Shown: positions 5,824-13,519 of the stretch, in pieces
Layout: every line of letters starts with the position of its first letter
Numbering within the stretch: the stretch's first letter is position 1
DNA from: Candidatus Aminicenantota bacterium
GTDB taxonomy: Bacteria; Acidobacteriota; Aminicenantia; Aminicenantales; Aminicenantaceae
Reading direction: 5' to 3'
Length of the DNA: 15,787 nt
Assembly: GCA_030673995.1 (NCBI GenBank)
Contig: DAOUYU010000016.1
Coordinates: 1 to 15,787, forward strand
Notes under the pieces: model-generated
The model's database searches: none
What the model was told of the DNA's origin: nothing
The model's input: the letters and a program-made list of their open reading frames with translations, nothing else
Program-made: the position numbers and the translations under genes

Positions 5824-7606
5824 AAAACCAAAATTTTTACTTTTCGCTATCTTAGCTTTAGCTCTACTTGTGCGCCTTGCTCACTGGATAGCCGTTCGGG
5901 ATGATCCTTTTTTTGCTCAGCTTATAATGGACAGTCATGAATATGACCATTGGGCCAGGGATATTGCTGGAGGAAATTGGCTGGGTACAGAGGTTTTCTT
6001 TCAGGCTCCACTCTATCCTTATCTGCTTGCAATAATCTATAAGACATTCGGCCGCAGCCTGGATGTTGTCTATCTGATGCAGATTTTTTTAGCTGTTACA
6101 GGCTGCTATGCTCTCTACAGAGCAGGGAAAAAATTTATTGGAGAGAAGGAGGGACTTGCTGCAGCGGCAATTGCCGCTTTATATGCAGTTTTTATCTTCT
6201 ACGATATCCAGGTGCTCAAGGAATCAATGGCTGTCACTGTAGTCTGTTTTCTACTCTGGGTGTTGGCAGAGGCGAGGGAGAAAGGGAAAGCACGAATCTG
6301 GCTTCTTGTCGGAGCCCTCTGCGGTATTCTTTGCCTTTTGCGGGAGAATACACTGCTTATTTTACCAGTCTTTTTTCTTTTCGCTTTCAAAAGGTATGAG
6401 CCCAAGCGCCTTTTTCTCTTAAAAAGCGGGATGGTGCTGGCTGGAGTTTTAGTTGTCCTTTCTCCCGTAGCCATTCGGAATTGGGTGGTGGGAGGATATT
6501 TTATGCCCACGACCTTCCAGGGGGGAGTCAATTTTTACATAGGGAACAATCCCGAATCCACAGGAACCTATCAGCCGATCGTCCGGGGGAAACAGATCCC
6601 TCATTACGAGAGAAACGAACCGATCAGAATTGCCGAACAGAAGACGGGAAGACCTCTCAGCCCTCCAGAGGTATCGAATTTCTGGCTTAAAAAATCTCTT
6701 TTATGGGCGATGAAGCATCCGTTCGAATTTATCAGGTTGCAATTGAAGAAAACCCTCATGTTCTGGAGCTGGTATGAGTGGCCTGATGCAGTCGACTACT
6801 ATTATGTGAAGAAGACCTCTCTGATTCTTCGAATGCCGCTTATTGAATTTGGGTGTGTATTTATTCTCTCTGTTATAGGGCTCTGGCTTTTGAGGGATCG
6901 AATTCGAGACATATTTCCAGTCCCGGTCTTTATCGTGGTTTGGATGGTTTCGACAATAATTTTTTTCCTTTTTTCCCGTTATCGGCTGCCTGCGATCCCC
7001 GCTTTGATCCTTCTGGCTGCAGTTCCACTGGTTTTCCTTTATGACGCCTGGCGTGGTAAACTCTTTTTAAAGGCAGGAATTCTTTCTTTTTGTTTTGTCG
7101 TAGCTTTTGTTGCCCCTCATGTCGCAGGCTTTAAGCCCCGGATGGATATTGTCAATTACAATCTTGCTTTAGTTTACGAAAAGCTCGGCCGGCTTGATAA
7201 AGCAGAAGAGCACTATAATCAAGCTCTCCGTTACAATCCGGATGATTTTCTCTCCCTTATCAATCTTGGAAACCATGCCGCACGGCGTCAGGATTGGTTG
7301 AGTGCTCTCGAATGGTATAAGAAAGCCGCAGCGATCGAGCCTGACCTGGACGGGATTCATGGAAATCTAGGGGGAGCCTGTGTTGCACTGGGCCGGCTTG
7401 ATGAAGCCGAGGTTCATTTTACAAGAGCCTTAAAGCTCAATCCGAAAAATATCCTGGCCCTTTATAACATGGCCATTTTGCAGGCCAAAAAGGGAGAGCT
7501 AGACAAAGCCCTGGCGCTCATTCAAAAGGTACTCAAATTATCGCCTGATTTTGTCCCTGCCCTCCGTTTGAAGGCAAAATTAGAGCAATTGTTAACAAAA
7601 AGGTGA
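5801..7606 (+). CDS. GT-C-like membrane glycosyltransferase with C-terminal TPR repeats
   Basis: The 601-residue protein combines a polytopic membrane domain with a TPR tail. The first ~435 residues carry about ten hydrophobic segments (for example 11-30, 118-135, 143-156, 167-180, 184-196, 209-222, 348-364, 372-391, 397-414 and 421-437). After the first segment comes an acidic loop with MDSHEYDHWARDIAGG (43-58), then FFQAPLYPYLLAI (66-78). An acidic residue in the first extracytoplasmic loop and a PLYP segment are typical of the PMT/ArnT-like GT-C fold, which transfers sugars from polyprenyl-phosphate donors. Residues 448-583 form about four TPR units (NYNLALVYEKLGRLDKAEEH, YKKAAAIEP, LGRLDEAEVHFTRALKLNP, GELDKALALIQKVLKLSP). 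TPRs usually bind other proteins. The acceptor is unknown; the adjacent pilus operon makes pilin glycosylation possible, but this is inference. The ATG at 5801 follows GAGG by four bases. Confidence 0.75.
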   Translation: MSWARVIKKPKFLLFAILALALLVRLAHWIAVRDDPFFAQLIMDSHEYDHWARDIAGGNWLGTEVFFQAPLYPYLLAIIYKTFGRSLDVVYLMQIFLAVTGCYALYRAGKKFIGEKEGLAAAAIAALYAVFIFYDIQVLKESMAVTVVCFLLWVLAEAREKGKARIWLLVGALCGILCLLRENTLLILPVFFLFAFKRYEPKRLFLLKSGMVLAGVLVVLSPVAIRNWVVGGYFMPTTFQGGVNFYIGNNPESTGTYQPIVRGKQIPHYERNEPIRIAEQKTGRPLSPPEVSNFWLKKSLLWAMKHPFEFIRLQLKKTLMFWSWYEWPDAVDYYYVKKTSLILRMPLIEFGCVFILSVIGLWLLRDRIRDIFPVPVFIVVWMVSTIIFFLFSRYRLPAIPALILLAAVPLVFLYDAWRGKLFLKAGILSFCFVVAFVAPHVAGFKPRMDIVNYNLALVYEKLGRLDKAEEHYNQALRYNPDDFLSLINLGNHAARRQDWLSALEWYKKAAAIEPDLDGIHGNLGGACVALGRLDEAEVHFTRALKLNPKNILALYNMAILQAKKGELDKALALIQKVLKLSPDFVPALRLKAKLEQLLTKR

Positions 7607-7801
7607 ATGCTTTAGCTTCATGGGCTGCGGCCTTGCCGCTGCAGCAATCTCGACTCGTGAATAATCCAGCCTCCGTGAATAATTCAAAGGGAATTCAGAT
7701 TGTTGCCATTTTTTGTCAAACTGAACTCATTTGTGATGTGATTTTGGACGTTTACCCGTCCTCGGTTATGAAATAAACTTCTAACCTTTTTAGGTGAGGA
7801 A

Positions 7802-7846
7802 ATGAACCAAAAATTCACCTTTCATATCCCCTCTACGGATGATTGA
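7802..7846 (+). other. 14-codon micro-ORF with Shine-Dalgarno, doubtful
   Basis: An ATG at 7802 preceded by AGGTGAGGAA encodes MNQKFTFHIPSTDD and then TGA (7844-7846). The same frame stays open beyond the TGA for 35 more codons to TAA at 7952-7954. The N-terminal wording resembles the beginning of a normal cytosolic protein, so this could be the broken start of a lost gene or a leader peptide. Chance is equally possible. Confidence 0.15.
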
Positions 7847-7870
7847 CAGTATAAGAATTCTCTGCAACCA

Positions 7871-7937
7871 TATGAAACCGGCCATAATGAAAAAAACCTG
7901 GAGAGACAGAGAAAATCCGCAGGTTTAGGCCGTCATA
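7871..7937 (+). repeat. long imperfect stem-loop upstream of pilB
   Basis: Three paired blocks line up on one axis: TATGA (7871-7875) with TCATA (7933-7937), CGGCC (7879-7883) with GGCCG (7928-7932), and AAACCTG (7894-7900) with CAGGTTT (7920-7926). They make 17 base pairs interrupted by a 3-base bulge and a large internal loop, closing a 19-base loop. No T-run follows, so it is not an ordinary terminator. It does not match the c-di-GMP riboswitch consensus I know. It may be a structured RNA or an operator region. Confidence 0.35.
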
Positions 7938-7972
7938 TTTCTGTGAATTATTAAAAGGCTGCACGAGAGAAA

Positions 7973-8044
7973 ATGAAGGCGAACGAGTTGACAAAGATTG
8001 TCATATTGATTATGTTGTATGGACTAATTTTACGCACTGGATAA
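7973..8044 (+). other. 23-codon hydrophobic micro-ORF before pilB, doubtful
   Basis: The frame starts at ATG 7973 and reads MKANELTKIVILIMLYGLIL plus three residues, with TAA at 8042-8044 directly abutting the pilB Shine-Dalgarno. A charged start followed by a 14-residue hydrophobic run resembles a membrane micropeptide, and the stop placement would suit coupling to pilB. However, it overlaps the candidate pilB promoter (7988-8016). If that promoter is the real one, the frame is not on the transcript. Confidence 0.2.
7988..8016 (+). promoter_or_regulatory. candidate promoter of the pilBTCSR operon
   Basis: A perfect TTGACA (7988-7993) is followed after 17 bases by TATGTT (8011-8016, four of six matches). 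Transcription would start near 8023, giving a leader of about 30 bases to the pilB ATG. A small inverted repeat, GACAA (7990-7994) and TTGTC (7998-8002), overlaps the -35 box and could be an operator. No sigma-54 motif was seen here, so basal operon expression appears separate from the pilin promoter. Confidence 0.4.
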
Positions 8045-8053
8045 GGAGAAAAA

Positions 8054-9793
8054 ATGGCATCAAATCTTGGTGAGCTTCTTTTGCGTGAAAAGCTCATAAC
8101 AGCAGAACAATTAAAGGATGCCTTGGGGTATGAGAAAAAGAATAAAGTCTCAACCAGCAGCGCTCTGGTAGCTCTAGGATACATCTCGGAAGAAGAGATG
8201 GCCCAGGCTTTAAGCCGCCAAATGGGATATCCTTACATTGATCTTAATCAATTCGAAGTCTATCCGGATGTTATCAACCTCATTCCAGCAGATATTGCCA
8301 AAAAGCACATGATTATGCCCATTCATCGCATTCGATCTTTTTTAACAATGGCTATGGTCGATCCAACAGACCTGGATATTATTGAAAACGTTAGGTTTCG
8401 CACTAGCTTGAGCATCCAGCCAGTTATCGCTTCTGAATCAGGTATCACAGATGCTATAAACAAATATTACGGGAGTTCCGATGCATTAAAAGTCAAGGAG
8501 ATAATCGATGAGATCGAGCAGGCTGAAGATGGCTCGGTCAATGTCATCGAGGAACAAGAGGAAGAGTACAGTATTGAAGAATTGGTTCACTCCACAGAAG
8601 AAGCCCCTGTTATTACCCTTGTGAATACAATATTCGTGGACGCCGTAAAGAAAGGAGCGAGTGACGTCCATTTTGAAGCGTACGAAAAATCCTTCCGGGT
8701 GAGATACCGTATCGACGGCATTCTTCATGAAATGATGGATCTTGCCATGAAGTTCAAAAATCCGGTGATTTCCCGCGTGAAAATCCTTTCCTCCTTGGAT
8801 ATAGCAGAAAAAAGATTGCCACAGGATGGAAGGTTAAAAATGAGAGTAAAGCTGGGGGAAAACCAGCGTAAAGAAGTTGACATGCGAATTTCCAGCGTAC
8901 CAACCATTTTTGGGGAGAAGATAGTTTCCCGTATCCTTGACAGGGAGAATTTGCAGCTGGACCTTTCGAAATTAGGATTTGAGAAAGAAACCCTTGATAT
9001 TTTCCAGAAAGCCATCCTTAGGCCATGGGGAATTATTCTGGTCACAGGGCCTACCGGGAGCGGAAAGACAAATACTCTTTACTCAGCTATTTCCAACTTG
9101 AACTCCCAGGAGAAGAATATCATGACGGCTGAAGATCCTGTGGAGTTTTATATGCCTGGAGTTAATCAGGTTCACATAAAAGAAGAAATTGGCTTGAACT
9201 TTTCATCTGCTCTCAGGTCTTTTTTAAGGCAGGACCCTGATATCATGCTTATCGGGGAGATGAGAGATTACGAAACTGTAGACATCGCTATTAAAGCCGC
9301 ATTGACCGGGCATCTTGTTTTTTCCACTGTTCACACCAATGATGCAGCAAGTACAATTGTCAGGTTGATAAACATGAATGTTGAGCCTTTTTTAATCGCG
9401 GATTCTCTCGCTTTAGTCGTAGCCCAAAGGCTGATCAGACGCCTGTGTAAAAAATGCAAAGAGGAACAGAAACTTTCCCCTGAAGCTCTTGTTGATATAG
9501 GCTTTACTCCGGAAGAAGCGAAGGAAGTAAAAGTCTTCAGACCCGTCGGCTGCGCTACTTGTAATGATACAGGTTATAAAGGCAGGGTAGGGCTTTTTGA
9601 GGTTATGGAAATAGATGATGATCTAAAGAACCTCATTTTAACAAAAGCTCTACCAGCAGAGATAAAAAAGCTAGCTATGAAAAAGGGAATGCTTAGCCTG
9701 CGTGGAAGCGGATTGTGCAAGATAAAAGAGGGGGTCACTTCTATTGAGGAAGTTTTGAGAGAGACTATAAGAGATTCGGAGGTAGAAGTATGA
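8054..9793 (+). CDS. pilB: type IV pilus assembly (extension) ATPase PilB
   Basis: PilB is the cytoplasmic hexameric motor that powers pilin polymerisation through PilC. Its 579 residues are typical. The N-terminal domain starts NLGELLLREKLITAEQLKDA (4-23) and continues ALGYISEEEMAQAL (40-53), the two-repeat layout of MshEN domains, some of which bind cyclic di-GMP. The ATPase core shows Walker A GPTGSGKT (332-339), the Asp box TAEDPVEF (358-365), Walker B with catalytic Glu402 (DIMLIGEMRD, 396-405) and the His box GHLVFSTVHTNDA (419-431). The four zinc cysteines of PilB/GspE are at 465, 468, 500 and 503. The start ATG follows AAGGAG by six bases. The gene opens the pilus operon and overlaps pilT by four bases. 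Confidence 0.97.
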   Translation: MASNLGELLLREKLITAEQLKDALGYEKKNKVSTSSALVALGYISEEEMAQALSRQMGYPYIDLNQFEVYPDVINLIPADIAKKHMIMPIHRIRSFLTMAMVDPTDLDIIENVRFRTSLSIQPVIASESGITDAINKYYGSSDALKVKEIIDEIEQAEDGSVNVIEEQEEEYSIEELVHSTEEAPVITLVNTIFVDAVKKGASDVHFEAYEKSFRVRYRIDGILHEMMDLAMKFKNPVISRVKILSSLDIAEKRLPQDGRLKMRVKLGENQRKEVDMRISSVPTIFGEKIVSRILDRENLQLDLSKLGFEKETLDIFQKAILRPWGIILVTGPTGSGKTNTLYSAISNLNSQEKNIMTAEDPVEFYMPGVNQVHIKEEIGLNFSSALRSFLRQDPDIMLIGEMRDYETVDIAIKAALTGHLVFSTVHTNDAASTIVRLINMNVEPFLIADSLALVVAQRLIRRLCKKCKEEQKLSPEALVDIGFTPEEAKEVKVFRPVGCATCNDTGYKGRVGLFEVMEIDDDLKNLILTKALPAEIKKLAMKKGMLSLRGSGLCKIKEGVTSIEEVLRETIRDSEVEV

Positions 9794-10905
9794 TAAAGAC
9801 AGCCCAGGAATTGCTGAAAATCACCTGCGAAAGAAACGCGAGCGACTTGCATATATCAACCAGCATCCCCCCAAGGATCAGAGTCAATGGTAAACTTGTT
9901 TCAATCGACCATCCGCCTTTAACGGCTTCTGACACCAAGAGTCTGGTTTACACGTTATTATCAGACAGGCAGAAAAAAATGTTTGAGGATAAGCTAGAGC
10001 TTGACTTCTCTTTCGGTATTAAAGAGCTAGGCCGTTTCCGGGGGAACGTCTATATGCAGAGAGGTTCTGTAGCGGGGGCTTTCCGGAGATTTTCTTCAGA
10101 AGAGTTCTCGTTTCCAAAACTGGGCATTCCTGCAAGAGTTGCCCAGATCTGCCATGCGCCCCGGGGGTTAATCCTGGTGACCGGGCCAACAGGTTGTGGT
10201 AAATCAACAACTCTGGCCTGTATGATTGACCATATCAATAGGGAAAGAAGTGTTCATATCGTGACCATAGAAGATCCTATTGAATATTTTTTCTCTCCAA
10301 AAAAAGCCATGATCAACCAGAGAGAGCTGCATGTTGACACATTGTCTTACCCCAATGCACTTCGCTCGGTTTTAAGAGAGGACCCGGATGTGGTCTTAGT
10401 CGGGGAAATGAGAGATTTGGCGACCGTAGAAGCCACCTTGCATGTTGCCGAGACCGGCCATCTCACTTTCTCTACGCTTCATACCAATTCTGCCGCTGAG
10501 ACGATTTCAAGGATTGTCGATATTTTCCCTTCCCAGTATCAGGATCAGGTAAGGATAACGCTTTCCCTGAGTTTGGAGGCGGTGTTGACTCAAGCCCTGC
10601 TGCCTAGGCTGGATGGAAGAGGAAGAGTTCTGGCCATGGAGATACTCATCCCTAATGCAGCGATCAGGAACCTCATAAGAGAGAATAAACTCCACCAGAT
10701 ATACTCGGCCATGCAGACGGGTCAGGAAAAATTTGGGATGAATACCTTTAATCAGGCTTTATCTAATCTTTATTTTAGACATATCATTAGTTTTGAGACT
10801 GCCATGAAGATTTCTTATAACACAGATGAATTGTCAGAGATTATTCAAGCAAAGGAGGGCTATAAGGTAGTCTCGCCAACCCGCTCTCCGGATAGAATGA
10901 GATAA
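9790..10905 (+). CDS. pilT: twitching motility (retraction) ATPase PilT
   Basis: PilT drives pilus depolymerisation and twitching. It has 371 residues, within the usual 340-380. Features are the N-terminal SDLHIS (18-23) with RVNGKL (31-36), Walker A GPTGCGKS (132-139), Asp box TIEDPIEYFF (159-168), Walker B with Glu206 (DVVLVGEMRD, 200-209) and the His box GHLTFSTLHTNSAAET (223-238). The C-terminal AIRNLIRE (291-298) is the diagnostic PilT motif needed for retraction and separates it from PilU and PilB. Zinc cysteines are absent, as expected. The ATG overlaps the pilB stop (ATGA). The last ~15 residues are an unstructured basic tail. Confidence 0.97.
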   Translation: MIKTAQELLKITCERNASDLHISTSIPPRIRVNGKLVSIDHPPLTASDTKSLVYTLLSDRQKKMFEDKLELDFSFGIKELGRFRGNVYMQRGSVAGAFRRFSSEEFSFPKLGIPARVAQICHAPRGLILVTGPTGCGKSTTLACMIDHINRERSVHIVTIEDPIEYFFSPKKAMINQRELHVDTLSYPNALRSVLREDPDVVLVGEMRDLATVEATLHVAETGHLTFSTLHTNSAAETISRIVDIFPSQYQDQVRITLSLSLEAVLTQALLPRLDGRGRVLAMEILIPNAAIRNLIRENKLHQIYSAMQTGQEKFGMNTFNQALSNLYFRHIISFETAMKISYNTDELSEIIQAKEGYKVVSPTRSPDRMR

Positions 10906-10922
10906 TAAATAGGGAGAAAATA

Positions 10923-12125
10923 ATGGCTATTTTTATTTGGAAAGGAAAAAATAGATACGGTGATGCTGTGGGAGGAGAGCGTGTAGCTAAGTCTCCGTCC
11001 GAGTTGATGAGAGCACTCCAGAGAGAACAAATAACTGTTTTTAATGTCAAAAAGAAACCTGCAGAGCTAAAACTTCCCTTTCTTGAAAAACAAAAAGTTC
11101 CGGTCAAGGATTTATCGGTCTACAGTCGGCAGCTTTCTGTGTTGATAGACGCGGATCTTCCTTTGATTCAAAGCTTGACGATGCTGGCCGAGCAGACAAA
11201 GAACAAGTATTTTAAAAAGGTGATCAACAGCGTCAAGAAAGATGTGGAAAGCGGTTCTACTCTAAATCAGGCTAAGAAGAAATTTCCCAAGGTCTTTGAT
11301 AACCTCTACTGCAATCTTGTAGGCTCTGGAGAGGAGAGCGGTTCACTGGATGTCATGTTGAGGCGTTTAGCCGAATATCAGGAAAAAATTGTCAAGTTAA
11401 GGGCCCAGGTCAAGCAGGCCATGATGTATCCTGTGGCCATACTTTCTTTTTCTCTTGTTGTCGTGATTTTCATGATGTGGAAAATCGTTCCGATCTTTGC
11501 CGGTATTTTTTCTGAGCTGGGGGCAGATTTACCTCTTCTGACAAAAATTGTGATGGTTTTCAGCAATTTCGTCCAGAGCTATATTCTGTTCATTGTTTTC
11601 GGGATAGTGGGCTTTATCTTTTTTTTCAGGTATTTTAAGCAAACAAAAACGGGAAGAATGGTGATTGACAGCTCAATGCTTAGAATGCCTCTGTTTGGAG
11701 GGATGGTTTTGAAGGTTGCTCTGTCTCGCATCACCCGCACTTTAAGCACACTCCTTTCCGGAGGTGTGCCCATGCTGGAGAGCCTTAAAATAACCTCTAC
11801 AACTGCTGGAAATGTAATCCTGGAAACCCGTCTTATGAATGCTCGAACCAAGGTCTCAGAGGGTTCAAGCCTAACGGACGCTTTAAAAGAACAGGGGCGT
11901 TTGCCTTATATGTTCTATCAGATGGTAGGGGTAGGTGAAGCCACAGGAAATCTGGATTCGATGTTGACGAAGCTGGCCGATTTTTATGATCAAGAAGTAG
12001 AAACCACGGTCGGCGCCCTTCTTTCCGTGTTAGAACCGATTCTTCTTATCTTTGTCGGAATGTTGGTCGGAGGGATCGTTATTTCTATGTACCTTCCGGT
12101 CTTCAATCTTATTCAGCAGTTTTAA
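10923..12125 (+). CDS. pilC: type IV pilus inner-membrane platform protein PilC
   Basis: PilC is the polytopic platform on which PilB and PilT act to insert or remove pilins at the inner membrane. The 400 residues contain two T2SSF domains: residues ~64-190 (YSRQLSVLIDADLPLIQSL at 67-85, GEESGSLDVMLRRLAEYQEK at 136-155) and ~266-390 (TRTLSTLLSGGVPMLESLKI at 271-290, GEATGNLDSML at 338-348). Membrane segments are near 171-191, 218-236 and 371-390. The duplicated GSGEESGSLD / GVGEATGNLD pattern shows the internal repeat. AGGGAG (10911-10916) precedes the ATG with good spacing, 17 bases after pilT. Confidence 0.96.
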   Translation: MAIFIWKGKNRYGDAVGGERVAKSPSELMRALQREQITVFNVKKKPAELKLPFLEKQKVPVKDLSVYSRQLSVLIDADLPLIQSLTMLAEQTKNKYFKKVINSVKKDVESGSTLNQAKKKFPKVFDNLYCNLVGSGEESGSLDVMLRRLAEYQEKIVKLRAQVKQAMMYPVAILSFSLVVVIFMMWKIVPIFAGIFSELGADLPLLTKIVMVFSNFVQSYILFIVFGIVGFIFFFRYFKQTKTGRMVIDSSMLRMPLFGGMVLKVALSRITRTLSTLLSGGVPMLESLKITSTTAGNVILETRLMNARTKVSEGSSLTDALKEQGRLPYMFYQMVGVGEATGNLDSMLTKLADFYDQEVETTVGALLSVLEPILLIFVGMLVGGIVISMYLPVFNLIQQF

Positions 12126-12185
12126 AGAAGAGCAAGATTAAGAAGAAAAGAGTTCTCACTCGATTTGAGAGAAAAAAGAAGTAAG

Positions 12186-12206
12186 ATGAACGCCCAACAT
12201 GTATGA
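12186..12206 (+). other. six-codon leader frame overlapping the pilS start
   Basis: ATG at 12186 encodes MNAQHV and ends with TGA at 12204-12206, just past the pilS ATG at 12199. It has a purine-rich AAGAAGTAAG upstream, whereas the pilS ATG itself has no Shine-Dalgarno in the usual window. Termination next to the pilS start could load ribosomes on pilS. Such a short frame could also be chance. Confidence 0.2.
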
Positions 12207-13500
12207 GAGTCAGGAAAAAGAAGACATAACCTCAAGAAAAAGATATATATTATGGTTTATATTCCTGCGTCTAGTCATTGTCACTTCTCTTGTGGTTTCA
12301 GCATTCATCATCCAATCCATTACACCAGTCTTTCTTCCGCTTAGTCCTTTTTATTATTTAATCCTCTTTTTCTATCTTCTCTCTTTCATCTATTTCATTT
12401 TATATCTCTGGGGAAAACATTACTCAGCTCAGGTCTACTTTCAGATTTTCTTTGACCTCATCCTGATAACAGCTCTTGTCTACATTTCCGGTGGATTAAA
12501 AGGGTCCTTTTACTTCCTTTATATATTCGAAATAATTGCAGCAAGCATCGTTCTCTCAAAACGCGCTACCTATGTAACTGCAGCTCTTTCATCAATCTTT
12601 TTTGGTTTGCTGGTAGAGTTTATGTATTTTAAGATAATCCCTTATTATGGTATTGAAGAAGGCTGGGAAATATCTCTAGGTCTTGTAACGAACAATATTT
12701 TTATAGCCTGGAGTGCTTTTTCCCTTGTAGCCTTTTTGATGAATTATCTGACCGGCAGTTTGCAAAGAACAAAGGACCAACTGCGCCTGGCCCAGAAAGA
12801 GCTTGAAGTTAAGGACCGGCTGGCAGTTGCAGGAGAAGTCTCGGCTCAGCTCGCTCATGAAATCAGGAATCCCCTGGCGGCCATCTCAGGCTCCGTTCAG
12901 ATTCTTAAAGATGACCTGTACTTGACCGGTGAACAGAAAGAATTGATGAATATCATAGTCGATGAATCAAGGAGAGTTTCTCTTTCTATCGAGCAATTTC
13001 TGAATTTAGCTTCCCCCACCCCGAATGTGTTTTCCTCGATCAATCTGTCGGCTGTCTTAAAGGAAACCCTGATGCTGCTTCAAGGAGGCGGTGAGCTTAA
13101 CGGCAATTTACAGGTAAAAGGAAACTTTAAATCGAAAGATGTTTATTACTTCGGAAACAACAATCAATTCAAACAGCTCTTCTGGAATCTCATTAAAAAT
13201 GCTGCCAAAGCCATGCACAAAGGAGGGGAATTGACCATAGATTTCAATCAGGAGAAAAAGGATAAGATCCAATTAAAGATCGCAGATACAGGAATAGGCA
13301 TGACAAGAGAGGAGGAAGAAAAAATTTTTGATCCTTTTTATTCAGGTTTCAAGAACGGCAGAGGACTCGGGCTTTCGGTTGTCAGGCGAATTGTGGACAC
13401 CTATAAAGGGAATATTAAAGTTGACTCTGAGCCAAATAAAGGGACAGAAATTACAATTACCCTGCCCATAGGGGAGCGTGAGAAACTGGGGATGAAATAA
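12199..13500 (+). CDS. pilS: sensor histidine kinase PilS
   Basis: PilS senses a membrane signal (pilin level in the membrane in Pseudomonas) and phosphorylates PilR. The 433 residues begin with about six membrane helices (17-40, 50-71, 79-97, 103-119, 125-144 and 164-184), followed by a short coiled linker (188-205). No PAS domain is evident. The HisKA box is AHEIRNPLAA (219-228) with His220. The ATPase part shows the N box NLIKNAAKAM (330-339), G1 DTGIGM (363-368), the F box FDPFYSGF (377-384) and G2 GRGLGLSVV (387-395). The ATG at 12199 is the first possible start because TGA lies in frame at 12187-12189; the Shine-Dalgarno is poor. pilR follows 16 bases after the stop. Confidence 0.93.
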   Translation: MYESQEKEDITSRKRYILWFIFLRLVIVTSLVVSAFIIQSITPVFLPLSPFYYLILFFYLLSFIYFILYLWGKHYSAQVYFQIFFDLILITALVYISGGLKGSFYFLYIFEIIAASIVLSKRATYVTAALSSIFFGLLVEFMYFKIIPYYGIEEGWEISLGLVTNNIFIAWSAFSLVAFLMNYLTGSLQRTKDQLRLAQKELEVKDRLAVAGEVSAQLAHEIRNPLAAISGSVQILKDDLYLTGEQKELMNIIVDESRRVSLSIEQFLNLASPTPNVFSSINLSAVLKETLMLLQGGGELNGNLQVKGNFKSKDVYYFGNNNQFKQLFWNLIKNAAKAMHKGGELTIDFNQEKKDKIQLKIADTGIGMTREEEEKIFDPFYSGFKNGRGLGLSVVRRIVDTYKGNIKVDSEPNKGTEITITLPIGEREKLGMK

Positions 13501-13505
13501 AAAGA

Positions 13506-13519
13506 GGAGAAAGAAAATA
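13506..13519 (+). promoter_or_regulatory. ribosome binding site and ATA start of pilR
   Basis: GGAG (13506-13509) stands seven bases before an ATA codon at 13517. The residues after that codon are AEKILIIDDEKSI, exactly the beginning of a receiver domain. Between the in-frame TGA (13493-13495) and the GTG at 13601 there is no ATG, GTG, TTG or CTG in this frame. Confidence 0.65.

Larger units (their letters stand above)
7607..8053 (+). other. 447-base spacer before the pilus operon
   Basis: No convincing gene lies here. It contains, in order: a GC-rich weak hairpin (CTGCGGC...GCCGCTGCAG, about 7625-7644) that may end the glycosyltransferase transcript; the direct repeat CGTGAATAAT (7656-7665 and 7674-7683, 18 bases apart); a 14-codon frame with a good Shine-Dalgarno (7802-7846); an imperfect long stem-loop (7871-7937); a 23-codon hydrophobic frame (7973-8044); and a candidate promoter (7988-8016). 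The composition is AT-richer than the flanking genes. Confidence 0.6.

Noticed and set aside
7620..7646. GC-rich hairpin after the glycosyltransferase as a terminator
   Set aside because: The arms pair only with a bulge and no T-run follows; noted in the spacer description only.
7844..7846. TGA read as selenocysteine in the pre-pilB micro-ORF
   Set aside because: No convincing SECIS immediately downstream and no selenoprotein-like context.
7780..8053. Cyclic di-GMP riboswitch upstream of pilB
   Set aside because: The conserved GEMM core elements were looked for and not seen.
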